DNA of 64,000 bases from Betaproteobacteria bacterium HGW-Betaproteobacteria-3. Its GTDB lineage: Bacteria; Pseudomonadota; Gammaproteobacteria; Burkholderiales; Burkholderiaceae_C. The notes beneath the pieces are model-generated. The model was not told the DNA's origin. It ran no database searches and saw nothing but the letters and a program-made list of their open reading frames with translations. Location of the stretch: NCBI GenBank assembly GCA_002842205.1, contig PHCI01000005.1, positions 110,049 to 174,048 on the forward strand, written 5' to 3'. Below are positions 43,203-51,517 of the stretch, piece by piece; positions within the stretch are counted from its first letter, which is position 1, and each line of letters starts with the position of its first letter. The translations under genes and the position numbers were made by a program.

Positions 43203-44015
43203 TCAGTGTTGAGCCGCTTCGGGCACCAGAGCTCGGGTGCCGCTCGCATCGTCGCGTCGCCGCCGGTGCTGCGCACAGGCTTGGCCAAACGCACCGAAGA
43301 TGGCGGCGTAAAAATCGTGTTCCCCAAAGCGCCATTCGGGATGCCATTGCACGGCGCACGCAAAGGCGCGCGCACCGGTCATTTCATAGGCTTCCACCAG
43401 ACCGTCGGGCGCGTGGCCCAGGGCTCGCAATCCGTCGGCCAGACGGTCAATGCCCTGCCCATGCAGTGAATTGACGCGGGCCACCGGCCCCCCTGCCCAC
43501 TTCTCAAACACCGAGCCTGGTACGAGCCGGATGTCGTGACTCGGCGCGTATTGCTCGGCCAAGGGCAGGGTTTCATCTTCCCGGTGGTCCATGAGCCCGG
43601 GAACATCGTGCACCGCCTGGTGCAGCGTTCCGCCCAACGCCACGTTGATTTCCTGGAAACCACGACAAACACCCAGCAGCGGCACGCCCATGGCCAGACA
43701 GGCATGCACGAGCGGCAAAGTCAGTGCGTCGCGTTGGGCGTCCAGCGGCAAACCAGGGTCGGCCACGGCCTGCCCAAAATGTGCGGGATCGACATTGGAG
43801 GGAGAACCGGTGAGCATGACACCGTCAACCAGCGCGAGAAGCTCCGGGATCTGCCGGGCATCGGCCAGCGGGAACATCACGGGCTGCGCCGCCGCGCCTT
43901 GTCGGACCGCGCGGGCGTATTTGTCGCCCAGCACAAGGTACGCCATGCGCTCTCGGCCGTCCCCCAGCAGGCGGTGGTCAGCGGGAAGCCAAACCAGTGG
44001 TTTGGGCCTGTTCAT
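43203..44015 (-). CDS. puuD: Gamma-glutamyl-GABA hydrolase (class I amidotransferase fold)
   Basis: 270 residues. The nucleophile elbow is GVCRGFQEIN (Cys), the catalytic His and Glu are in QWHPEW, and the start WLPADHRLLG resembles PuuD. It releases GABA and glutamate in the last Puu step. ATG at 44015 has GGAG 8 bases upstream; two further in-frame ATG/GTG codons upstream lack this. It is the first gene of the long minus-strand polyamine array and is divergent from the MocR regulator. Confidence 0.9.
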   Translation of the reverse strand: MNRPKPLVWLPADHRLLGDGRERMAYLVLGDKYARAVRQGAAAQPVMFPLADARQIPELLALVDGVMLTGSPSNVDPAHFGQAVADPGLPLDAQRDALTLPLVHACLAMGVPLLGVCRGFQEINVALGGTLHQAVHDVPGLMDHREDETLPLAEQYAPSHDIRLVPGSVFEKWAGGPVARVNSLHGQGIDRLADGLRALGHAPDGLVEAYEMTGARAFACAVQWHPEWRFGEHDFYAAIFGAFGQACAQHRRRRDDASGTRALVPEAAQH

Positions 44016-44054
44016 GCTCTTCTCCATCGTTGTGCGTTTGATTCTGACCGGCAC

Positions 44055-44098
44055 ATTGGCTCACAATCGGTGCCAGTTGGGCCAATCTGATGGTGCCA
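44055..44098. promoter_or_regulatory. Operator region between puuD and the MocR regulator
   Basis: GGTGCCA occurs as direct repeats at 44069-44075 and 44092-44098, 23 bases apart (about two helical turns). ATTGGC (44055-44060) and GCCAAT (44081-44086) form an inverted pair across the first. Direct repeats are typical MocR targets. Confidence 0.5.
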
Positions 44099-44153
44099 CT
44101 GATCAAAAATGGCCGTTTGGGGGGTCTCCCTTATGCGTTTACCCTAGGTTTTC

Positions 44154-45644
44154 ATGCTGTCTGAATTTCTCGTGTCGGAAATGGCGCGTCTCGCCACCGA
44201 AGGCGCCCTGCCACTGCATCGCCAACTCTACGAGGCCATGCGCCGCGCAGTGCTGGACGGCAAGCTTGCCGCCGGCGAGCGCCTGCCCTCCAGCCGCGAT
44301 CTGGCCGAAGACCTGGGCCTGTCTCGCAATACCGTGATGGCGGCACTCAACCAGCTTGGCGTTGAGGGTTATCTCGTGAGTCGCGTGGGCAGTGGCACCT
44401 TCGTCAATGAAAACCTGCCGCGTCCACTGCCACGCCCGCATGTGGTGCACACGTCGCGCCCCGCGCGCCTTTCACGCCGTGGCGAAGCACTGTCAAGCAC
44501 GTTCTGCGCCACGCAACTGGAGGTTCAGCCTTTCACGCCTGGCATCGCCGACTTCAGCGCCTTTCCGGTGCTGCTGTGGCAGCGGCTGCAAAACAAGCAC
44601 TGGCGCATGACTTACCCCGACATGCTGGACTACAACGATTCGGGCGGTTACGCCCCCTTGCGACGGGCCGTGGCCGATTACCTGCGCGTGTTCCGCAGCG
44701 TGCGGCTCGACGCCGACCAGGTCATCATCACCAGCGGCACCCAGCAGTCGCTGGAGTTGTGCGCGCATTTGCTGGCAGACCATGGCGACACCGTCTGGGT
44801 CGAGGACCCGGCTTACTGGGGCGCTGTGAAGGCATTCATGGCCACCGGTCTGTCCATGCATCCGGTGCCGGTCGATGACCAGGGCGTCGCGCCATCGGCG
44901 CGTGACGAGGCCCACCCGCCCCGGCTGATTTACGTCACGCCCTCACACCAGTACCCCACGGGCGCGGTCATGTCGCTGGCACGCCGCCATCAACTCCTGG
45001 CGGCGGCGCGCGTGCACGAGGCCTGGATTCTCGAAGACGACTACGACAGCGAGTTCCGCTTCAGTGGCCCCCCGGTGTCATCGCTGGAAGGGCTGGACCA
45101 GGACGGCCGCGTGCTCTACATGGGCACCTTCTCCAAAGTGCTGTACCCGGGGCTCAAGCTGGGCTACCTGGTCGTGCCCAAACCGCTGGTGGCGCCGTTT
45201 CGGCAAGCCCACTATGACCTCAACCGTCCCGGTCAGATGCCCCTGCAGGCCGCGCTGGCCGAGTTCATCGAGATGGGGCATTTCGCCAGCGCCCTGCGGC
45301 GTGCCCGCCAGAGCTACGCCGAGCGCCGTCGCTCGCTGCTCGAGGCGCTCAAGCCCTGCCTGGGGCCGGGTTCACGCCACGGCGCCTACCTCAGTGGCGC
45401 CGAGCAGGGCCTGCATCTTTGCCTGCACCTGCCCGCAACCACCGACGACGTGGCCCTGGCCGCGCGCATTGCCAAAGCGGGGCTGACCGCGCGCCCGCTT
45501 TCGGCCTACTGCCTGCAGCGCACCGACGTCAAAGGTCTGGTGATCGGCTACGGCTACGCCCCGCTGGCCGAAATCGAGCAGCACGGACCCCGACTGGCGC
45601 GCGCCATCAACAGCCGAATCACGCACGGGCCATCAAGTTTTTAA
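44154..45644 (+). CDS. MocR-type regulator (GntR winged helix plus PLP aminotransferase domain)
   Basis: 496 residues. The N-terminal GntR domain reads ERLPSSRDLAEDLGLSRNTV and ends GSGTFVNENL. The C-terminal aminotransferase-like domain has VTPSHQYPTGAVMS, ILEDDYDSEFRF and the PLP Lys in GTFSKVLYPGLKLGY. Such proteins (PdxR, GabR) sense PLP with an amine or amino acid. Placed divergently from puuD and before puuB, it is probably the regulator of the polyamine genes, possibly sensing GABA or putrescine. Confidence 0.9.
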   Translation: MLSEFLVSEMARLATEGALPLHRQLYEAMRRAVLDGKLAAGERLPSSRDLAEDLGLSRNTVMAALNQLGVEGYLVSRVGSGTFVNENLPRPLPRPHVVHTSRPARLSRRGEALSSTFCATQLEVQPFTPGIADFSAFPVLLWQRLQNKHWRMTYPDMLDYNDSGGYAPLRRAVADYLRVFRSVRLDADQVIITSGTQQSLELCAHLLADHGDTVWVEDPAYWGAVKAFMATGLSMHPVPVDDQGVAPSARDEAHPPRLIYVTPSHQYPTGAVMSLARRHQLLAAARVHEAWILEDDYDSEFRFSGPPVSSLEGLDQDGRVLYMGTFSKVLYPGLKLGYLVVPKPLVAPFRQAHYDLNRPGQMPLQAALAEFIEMGHFASALRRARQSYAERRRSLLEALKPCLGPGSRHGAYLSGAEQGLHLCLHLPATTDDVALAARIAKAGLTARPLSAYCLQRTDVKGLVIGYGYAPLAEIEQHGPRLARAINSRITHGPSSF

Positions 45645-45652
45645 GAAAATAT

Positions 45653-45687
45653 GGCCTTAGCCCCCGTAAAATATCGATAGTTTGCTA
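45653..45687 (+). repeat. Interspersed repeat, copy E
   Basis: Starts GGCCTTAGCCCCCGT and ends ATAGTTTGCTA with a diverged middle (AAAATATCG). It lies in the 93-base gap between the MocR and puuB genes, with A/T-rich flanks. Confidence 0.8.
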
Positions 45688-45737
45688 TGTTTTTTAAACT
45701 ATGACGAGCCACCCCGCCTCGCATGAATGGCGCGCCA

Positions 45738-47048
45738 TCAACGGAGTGCGTCACGCAAACGGTGCCACAGCATGCCCACGGCAAGGCTGGGTGTGCGCAG
45801 CATGGGCCCCCCGGGGAAAGCGTGATGCCGGAGCTTCGCAAACACATCGAAACGCTCGGCCTGCCCGGCCAGGGCCTCGGCCACCAGACGCCCGGCCAGG
45901 CCCGTCAGCGCCACGCCGTGCCCGCTAAAGCCCTGCAGGTAATAGAGGTTGTGGCCCAGCCGGCCAAAGTCGGGGGCACGGTTCATGCTGATGTCCACAA
46001 AGCCGCCCCAGATGAATTCCACCGGCACCTCCCGCAACGCCGGAAAGATCTGCCCCATGCGTTTTTGCATCATGCCCTGCAGGCGCGGCGGCGTCAGCGT
46101 GGTGTAGCTCACGCGGCCACCAAACAGCATGCGCGCGTCGGCGCTGAAGCGGAAATAGTCGAGCACAAAGTTGTTGTCGGCCACCGCCGCGTTGGCGGGA
46201 ATCAATTGCCGGCACAGCGCCGGGTCGAGCGGCGCCGTGCCCACAATGTACGTGCCGACGGGCATGATGCGCGCGCCGATGTCTGGCGCGACCTGCGGCC
46301 CGTATTCGCCCAGCATGCAATTGCCAGCCAGCACCCCAAAGCGCGCCGTCACCTGCCCCTGTGCCGTGCGCGCCACCAGCGACGCACCGCGGCTCAGCCC
46401 CACCACGGGTGAGTGTTCAAACACCTGGACGCCCTGCCGCTGTGCTGCCGCGGCCAGCCCAAGGCCGTATTTCAGCGGATGGAGGTGCCCCGATCGCGTC
46501 TCAAAGGCTGCTGCCCGGTAGCGCGGGCTGTCGATATGGGCTCGCACGTCCGTCCCCAGTGCCAACTCGCTCTGCAGACCGTAGCGCCGGTGCAGCCGCT
46601 CCATCTCGGCTTGCAGTGCATGCGCCTTGCGCGTTGAATCGGCCACGTGGAGGTAGCCATGCACGCGGTCGCAGGCAATGCGGTGGCGCTCAATGCGCTC
46701 GTCGATCAGCCCGATGGCTTGCAGCGACATGTCCCAGGCCGCACGCGCCGCCGCTTCGCCCAACTGGTGCTCAAACGGCTCCTGGCCACTGGCGTAGCCG
46801 ACGATGGCCTGCCCGCCATTGCGGCCTGAAGCGCCACTGCAGAGGCGGTCGGCTTCGAGCAAGGCAACGCTGTAGCCGCGTTCGGCCAGTTCCAGGGCGG
46901 CGCTGAGCCCGGCAAATCCTCCGCCCACCACCACCACGTCCACCGCCACGCTGCCCTTGAGCGGGGCGCAGGCGGGCGCACGCTGCACACTGGCTTCGTA
47001 GTAACTCGCCCGGTTGAGCTGGGTGTCGGAGGCCAGCAGCTTGCTCAT
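45738..47048 (-). CDS. puuB: Gamma-glutamylputrescine oxidase (FAD-dependent)
   Basis: 436 residues of the DAO/glycine-oxidase family. The N-terminal dinucleotide-binding motif is VVVVGGGFAGLSAALELAER. It continues CSGASGRNGGQAIVGYASGQ, a PuuB-like signature, and ends with YLQGFSGHGVALTGLAG. It oxidises gamma-glutamylputrescine to the aldehyde. It overlaps the ureohydrolase gene by 4 bases, so the two are coupled. Together with puuA, puuC and puuD nearby the pathway is complete. Confidence 0.88.
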   Translation of the reverse strand: MSKLLASDTQLNRASYYEASVQRAPACAPLKGSVAVDVVVVGGGFAGLSAALELAERGYSVALLEADRLCSGASGRNGGQAIVGYASGQEPFEHQLGEAAARAAWDMSLQAIGLIDERIERHRIACDRVHGYLHVADSTRKAHALQAEMERLHRRYGLQSELALGTDVRAHIDSPRYRAAAFETRSGHLHPLKYGLGLAAAAQRQGVQVFEHSPVVGLSRGASLVARTAQGQVTARFGVLAGNCMLGEYGPQVAPDIGARIMPVGTYIVGTAPLDPALCRQLIPANAAVADNNFVLDYFRFSADARMLFGGRVSYTTLTPPRLQGMMQKRMGQIFPALREVPVEFIWGGFVDISMNRAPDFGRLGHNLYYLQGFSGHGVALTGLAGRLVAEALAGQAERFDVFAKLRHHAFPGGPMLRTPSLAVGMLWHRLRDALR

Positions 47049-47983
47049 GCGGCCTCGCCCGCCCGCCCCACACGCCGTGCCACCTGCCCGCTCAGGTACG
47101 TCCAGACCAGCGTGGCCGCGGCGTTGCTGGTCAGCTCGGCATGGTCATAGGCCGGTGCCACTTCGCAGCAGTCCATGGCCACGGTGTTCAGCGGCGCCAG
47201 TTCCTCCAGCAGCGTCAACACCTGGCTGGACGTCAGCCCGCCGGGCTCGGGCGTGCCGGTGCCCGGGGCAAAGGCCGGATCGAGGCAGTCGATGTCCAGC
47301 GTCAGGTAACACGGCCGGTCGCCCAGGCGCGCCAACACGGCCGCCACCACGGGCGCCAGGCCCCGCCCGTCCAGGCCGCGCAACTGCCGCGCGGTGTAGA
47401 TCAAGCCGCCCTGGTCCTGCACGTACTCGCGCGCGGCCCGCTCGCCCGAGGATCGCAGGCCGATCTGCACGCATTGGCCGGGCTCCACGAGGCCTTCGGC
47501 GATCGCCTCGTATGTCCAGGTGCCATGGCCAGAGGGTTCGCCAAAGTGGTCCTGCCAGGTGTCGCAATGCGCATCAAAGTGCACCAGCGCCAGGCGGCCA
47601 TGCAGCGCGTGCGCCGCACGCAGCAGCGCCAGCGTGACCGAATGGTCGCCCCCCAGAAACACACAGTGGTGTCGTGCCATCAGGGTGCGGGCATCCTGTT
47701 CAATCCGGGCACGCACCTCGGCCAGCGCAGAGGCATTGGGCAGGCGCAGATCGCCCGCGTCGCCCAGATGCGCCAGCGGCGAAACATTGAAGAATGGATG
47801 CAGGCCGTCGCACAGCATCAGGCTGGCGCGGCGGATTTCCTGTGGCCCGAAGCGCGCGCCCGGGCGGTTCGTGACCGCGCCGTCAAAGGGCACACCCACC
47901 AACGCAAACGGCTGCGCCAGCAGCGGATCTGCGGCAAGAAAGCGGTTGCTGTTGCTGGCATAGGCAAATTGCCCCTGGCTCAT
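47045..47983 (-). CDS. speB: Ureohydrolase, agmatinase-like
   Basis: 312 residues of the arginase/agmatinase family. The binuclear Mn site is complete: GGDHS, HFDAHCD and LDIDCLDPAFAPGTG. Context (puuB directly downstream, polyamine genes around) favours agmatine to putrescine plus urea, but guanidinobutyrase or guanidinopropionase activity cannot be excluded. ATG at 47983 is preferred over an upstream start. Its upstream gap holds an inverted GGTGCCA pair. Confidence 0.85.
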   Translation of the reverse strand: MSQGQFAYASNSNRFLAADPLLAQPFALVGVPFDGAVTNRPGARFGPQEIRRASLMLCDGLHPFFNVSPLAHLGDAGDLRLPNASALAEVRARIEQDARTLMARHHCVFLGGDHSVTLALLRAAHALHGRLALVHFDAHCDTWQDHFGEPSGHGTWTYEAIAEGLVEPGQCVQIGLRSSGERAAREYVQDQGGLIYTARQLRGLDGRGLAPVVAAVLARLGDRPCYLTLDIDCLDPAFAPGTGTPEPGGLTSSQVLTLLEELAPLNTVAMDCCEVAPAYDHAELTSNAAATLVWTYLSGQVARRVGRAGEAA

Positions 47984-48047
47984 GAGTTTCCTTTCCTGGC
48001 CTCGGTCGGGCCACCCGGGCCCGCTTTGGCGCGTGGACACCGGGCGC

Positions 48048-48101
48048 TTGGCACCATTGGTACGGTACCGTAACGCAATACAACCCCTGTCGATGGTGCC
48101 A
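48048..48101. promoter_or_regulatory. Inverted GGTGCCA pair and palindrome between speB and the aminotransferase
   Basis: TGGCACC at 48049-48055 and GGTGCCA at 48095-48101 are inverted copies of the motif found before puuD/mocR and potF. Between them TACGGTACCGTA (48061-48072) is a perfect 12-base palindrome. This lies in the divergent gap 47984-48175. Confidence 0.5.
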
Positions 48102-48175
48102 ATTGCCGCACAACCCGGCCACCCACTGCAAGGCCGGCGGCCCCCGCCGCCCGCCAGCCGCTAAGCTGTGCACCC

Positions 48176-49582
48176 ATGCAAGCCACTGCACCCATGGCCC
48201 TGGACGCCGAACACCTGGCCGCGCTGTTGCGCGATGAACAAACCCGGTTCGTTGCCAGCCACCCGAAGTCGATGGCCCTGGCGCAGCAGGCCGGTCAACA
48301 CTTCCTGTTCGGGGTGCCGCTGCACTGGATGCGCGACTGGCCCAGCCCGGCCACCTTGTTTGTGGAGCGCGCGCAAGGCGCCACGCTGACCTGCGCCGAC
48401 GGGCTGCATTACAGCGATTTCTGCCTGGGCGACACGGGCGCCATGTTCGGCCACAGCGCGCCCGCCGTGGCCGAAGCCATTGCCGCGCAGGCCCGCGACG
48501 GCCTGACCACCATGCTGCCCGCCACCCGCACCGCCCGGGTGGGCGAACAGCTCGCCGCCACCTTTGCCATGCCGCACTGGCAGATGGCGATCACCGCCAG
48601 TGACGCCAACCGCTTCGTGCTGCGATGGGCGCGGGCCGTCACGCGCCGACCGATGCTGCTGGTGTTTGACGGCTGCTACCACGGTGCCGTGGACGACACG
48701 CTGGTCGACCTGGTGCATGGCCGCGTCGTGTCACGCCCGTCGGTGCTCGGGCAGGTGCACAACCACGCCGGGTTCACCCGCGTCGTGCCGTTCAACGATC
48801 TGGCGGCGCTGGAAGCGGCGCTGGCCGATGGTCAGGTGGCCTGCCTGCTGGCCGAGCCGGCGCTCACCAACTGCGGCCTGGTGCCACCGGTCGATGGTTT
48901 CTGGCCTGCCGCGCAGGCGCTGTGCCAACGCCACGGCACGCTGCTCGTGCTCGACGAAACCCACACCCTGTCCACCGCACCAGGAGGCTGGGCCCGCGCC
49001 AACGGGCTGCGACCCGACATGCTGGTCATCGGCAAAGCCATTGCCGCCGGCCTGCCCTGTGCGGTGTATGGCTTCACCGACGCCGTGGCACAACAGATGG
49101 TGGACGCGAAGAATCAGGCGCCGCAAGGCCACAGCGGCATCGGGACCACGCTGGCGGGCAACGCGCTCACCCTCGCTGCGCTGGAAGCCGCCCTCACGCA
49201 CTTGCACACCGCAGCCACCTACCGGCCCATGTTGGGCCTGGCCCAGACCCTGCAAGACGGCCTGGCGCGACGCATCACCGAACGCGGCCTGCCGTGGACG
49301 GTCACACGGCTCGGCGCCCGCATGGAACTGCAAACCCTGCCGCAAACGCCGCGCCATGCCCAGGAGGTGCGGGCCGCCACGCACGGGCTGCTGGAAGCCG
49401 TGATTCACCTGTACATGCTCAACCGGGGCGTGCTGCTCACGCCGTTTCATCAGATGATGCTGGTGTCGCCCGCCACCACCGCCGCCGACGTGATGCGGCT
49501 GCTGAGCGCGCTCGACGGGTTTCTGGACGCCTTGCCCGCGGGCAAGGCGCGGCACCGCCGCCCCCCTGGTGCTGAGGCATGA
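48176..49582 (+). CDS. Class III aminotransferase, glutamate-1-semialdehyde-mutase-like branch
   Basis: 468 residues. PLP fold features: DFCLGDTGAMFGHSAPAVAE, CYHGAVDDTLVD, VLDETHTLSTAPGGW and the Schiff-base Lys in LVIGKAIAAGLPCAVYG. The sequence resembles the GSA aminomutase-like aminotransferases rather than SpuC. The true HemL is unlikely to be here given the context. Divergent from speB-puuB with shared operator motifs, it probably transaminates an amine or amino acid linked to polyamine or guanidino-compound use. The substrate is not determinable. Confidence 0.8.
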   Translation: MQATAPMALDAEHLAALLRDEQTRFVASHPKSMALAQQAGQHFLFGVPLHWMRDWPSPATLFVERAQGATLTCADGLHYSDFCLGDTGAMFGHSAPAVAEAIAAQARDGLTTMLPATRTARVGEQLAATFAMPHWQMAITASDANRFVLRWARAVTRRPMLLVFDGCYHGAVDDTLVDLVHGRVVSRPSVLGQVHNHAGFTRVVPFNDLAALEAALADGQVACLLAEPALTNCGLVPPVDGFWPAAQALCQRHGTLLVLDETHTLSTAPGGWARANGLRPDMLVIGKAIAAGLPCAVYGFTDAVAQQMVDAKNQAPQGHSGIGTTLAGNALTLAALEAALTHLHTAATYRPMLGLAQTLQDGLARRITERGLPWTVTRLGARMELQTLPQTPRHAQEVRAATHGLLEAVIHLYMLNRGVLLTPFHQMMLVSPATTAADVMRLLSALDGFLDALPAGKARHRRPPGAEA

Positions 49583-49613
49583 TGCGGCGCATGCTGACTC
49601 CACATCACCGTCC

Positions 49614-50564
49614 GTGACCGCGCCCCTCCCCCGCTTCGCCGCCTACGCTTGCCTGGCGCTCAGCATGTCGCTGGTGGGCAGCTATGTGGCGCTGTCCAAG
49701 CCGCTGGTGGCCGCGTTTCCGGTGTTTCTGCTGGCCTGGCTGCGCTTTGGCATCGGCGGGGTGGCCATGCTGCCCTGGCTGCGCAAACCGGCCGACGAGC
49801 CCCCCATGACCCGCAGCACGCGCCAACTGGTGTTTCTCGAATCGTTCCTCGGCAACTTCCTGTTTTCGATCTGCATGCTGTTTGGCGTGAGCCTGACCAG
49901 CGCGGTCTCGGCCGGTGTGATCATGGCGGCGATTCCGGCCGTCATTGCGCTCATGAGCTGGGCCTTTCTGGGCGAGCGCATCAACGGCCGCGTGTGGACG
50001 GCCGTGGCCTGTTCGGCACTCGGCATCGGCCTGCTGGCACTATCAACATCAGAGCAAACTAATTCACATGGACGGGGGATAGAGGCCGATTTTACTCAAA
50101 AAATGCATTGGCTTGGCAATTTGCTGGTGCTGGGCGCCGTGCTGTGCGAAGCCGCCTATGCCGTCATCGGCAAGAAGCTCACCGGCGCCCTCGGGCCCAA
50201 GCGCATCAGCGCGCTGATCAACCTCTGGGGCTTTGCGCTGGTCACGCCCATGGGGCTGTGGCTGGCGCTGCGCTTTGACTTCGGCGGCGTCGCGCCCGGC
50301 ATCTGGCTGCTGTTGGTGTTCTATGCGCTGGCCGCCAGCGTCTGGACGGTCTGGCTGTGGATGACGGGCCTCAAGACCGTGCCGGCCTCGCAAGGCGGCG
50401 TGTTCACCGTGATGCTGCCCATCTCGGCCGCGTTGGTCGGCGTGCTGGCCTTGGGTGAACGCCTCACGGGCGTGCAGGCGATCGCGTTCGCACTGGCGCT
50501 GCTGGGCGTGCTGCTGGCCACGCTGCCCGACGATCTGTGGCGCCGAAAGCGCTCAGGCCAGTGA
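49614..50564 (+). CDS. DMT-superfamily (EamA) exporter with repeat-derived linker
   Basis: About 316 residues with two EamA halves of five membrane segments each (first half to ~residue 150, second from ~180). Between them the hydrophilic stretch SEQTNSHGRGIEADFTQKMH is encoded by the interspersed repeat (50053-50087) and its tail, in frame. No ATG is suitably placed. GTG at 49614 is chosen; a GTG at 49569 would overlap the aminotransferase end. The 3' end overlaps the convergent RraA-like gene by 12 bases. A metabolite or amino acid exporter is likely. Confidence 0.82.
   Translation: MTAPLPRFAAYACLALSMSLVGSYVALSKPLVAAFPVFLLAWLRFGIGGVAMLPWLRKPADEPPMTRSTRQLVFLESFLGNFLFSICMLFGVSLTSAVSAGVIMAAIPAVIALMSWAFLGERINGRVWTAVACSALGIGLLALSTSEQTNSHGRGIEADFTQKMHWLGNLLVLGAVLCEAAYAVIGKKLTGALGPKRISALINLWGFALVTPMGLWLALRFDFGGVAPGIWLLLVFYALAASVWTVWLWMTGLKTVPASQGGVFTVMLPISAALVGVLALGERLTGVQAIAFALALLGVLLATLPDDLWRRKRSGQ
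50053..50087 (-). repeat. Interspersed repeat, copy F, inside the DMT gene
   Basis: AGCAAACTAATTCACATGGA followed by CGGGGG and AGGCC matches the consensus in orientation and order with a handful of substitutions. The A/T-rich tail that flanks intergenic copies is also present. The element is fully translated in frame. Confidence 0.65.
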
Positions 50565-51062
50565 GGTCGCGCTGACGACGATGCCGTCCTCGTCGGCATA
50601 GAGCCAGTCGCCCGGGCGCACCCACACGCCCTGCACCTGCACCGGCACGCCCAACTGCCCTTCGCCGCGTTTTTCGGTGCGCATGGGCAGCAGCGCCAGG
50701 GCGCGGATGCCCACCTGCGCGGCCTGCAACTCGGCCAGATCACGCACGGCACCGTTCACCACCAGGCCGGCCCAGCCGTTCTTCGCGGCCGCCGCGGCCA
50801 GATTGCCGCCCACCAGGGCGCGGCGCACGCCACCGCCGCCGTCCACCACCAGCACCCGGCCAGCGCCCGGCGTGTTGACGGCTTCGCGCACGCGCGAGTT
50901 GTCTTCGCCACACCGGAGGGTCACCACCGGCCCGGCAAAGCGCGGCACCGGCCCATAACTTTGAAACACCGGCGGCAGCACCCGGAACGCGCCCGAGGTG
51001 TCGCCCTCGTGCGCGTCGCACAGGTCGCAGGTGGAGAAGTGGGGCGTTTTGGTGAGGGGCAT
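50553..51062 (-). CDS. RraA-family protein (HMG/CHA aldolase or RNase E regulator-like)
   Basis: 169 residues. RraA fold signatures: TCDLCDAHEG near the start, VVDGGGGVRRALVGGNLAAA and AAKNGWAGLVVNGAVRDLAEL (the G-x-R-D motif that holds the metal and oxaloacetate/aldol substrate). Members with this R-D motif are usually 4-hydroxy-4-methyl-2-oxoglutarate aldolases or RNase E inhibitors. ATG at 51062 starts the conserved domain (MPLTKTPHFSTCDLCD). No aromatic pathway gene adjoins it, so the role is open. Confidence 0.87.
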   Translation of the reverse strand: MPLTKTPHFSTCDLCDAHEGDTSGAFRVLPPVFQSYGPVPRFAGPVVTLRCGEDNSRVREAVNTPGAGRVLVVDGGGGVRRALVGGNLAAAAAKNGWAGLVVNGAVRDLAELQAAQVGIRALALLPMRTEKRGEGQLGVPVQVQGVWVRPGDWLYADEDGIVVSATSLA

Positions 51063-51517
51063 GGTCAGGGCTTTCAGGTGCGTGGCGGGGCCGTTGTGCA
51101 CCCCGAGGATACCGAATTCCAGCGTCGGCTCCGTCCGCTCACAGAGGAAAAAACCGTACGCCCACGCCGTGTTGGCGCTGCAAGCTGCACCATCGCATGA
51201 ATACCGCATGGCGCTGCGGATGGCGTCGCGCACGGGCGCTCTGGCCTCTCTCAAAGCGCAGGCAAAGCGCAGGCAAAGCGCCCACGATGCGGCAGCCAAC
51301 GCGTCGCGCGGCGCGGGCAAACTGCTCGTCAACGCGCCCGGACCTCGTTTTCAGAGGGAAAACCGCCGCAAACCCGACGAAGAAAAAACAACACGCCCCA
51401 ATGAAAAAAGCGCTTTTTCGCTTGGAAACACGTTTTTTCTCCAGTAGCATCCGCAGTGCCAGTGAGAAAGCTGATTCGCTGGTGATGTCTCAACTTCCAA
51501 AATAAGGAATTTCAATC
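51063..51517. other. 455-base gap with a small tandem repeat and a promoter candidate
   Basis: I see no gene here. Bases 51253-51284 hold an 11-base unit (AAAGCGCAGGC) repeated nearly three times. AAAAAGCGCTTTTT near 51404-51417 is a perfect palindrome. TTGGAA (51422-51427) and TAGCAT (51445-51450), spaced 17 bases, are a candidate sigma-70 promoter for the SWIB gene. Confidence 0.4.
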
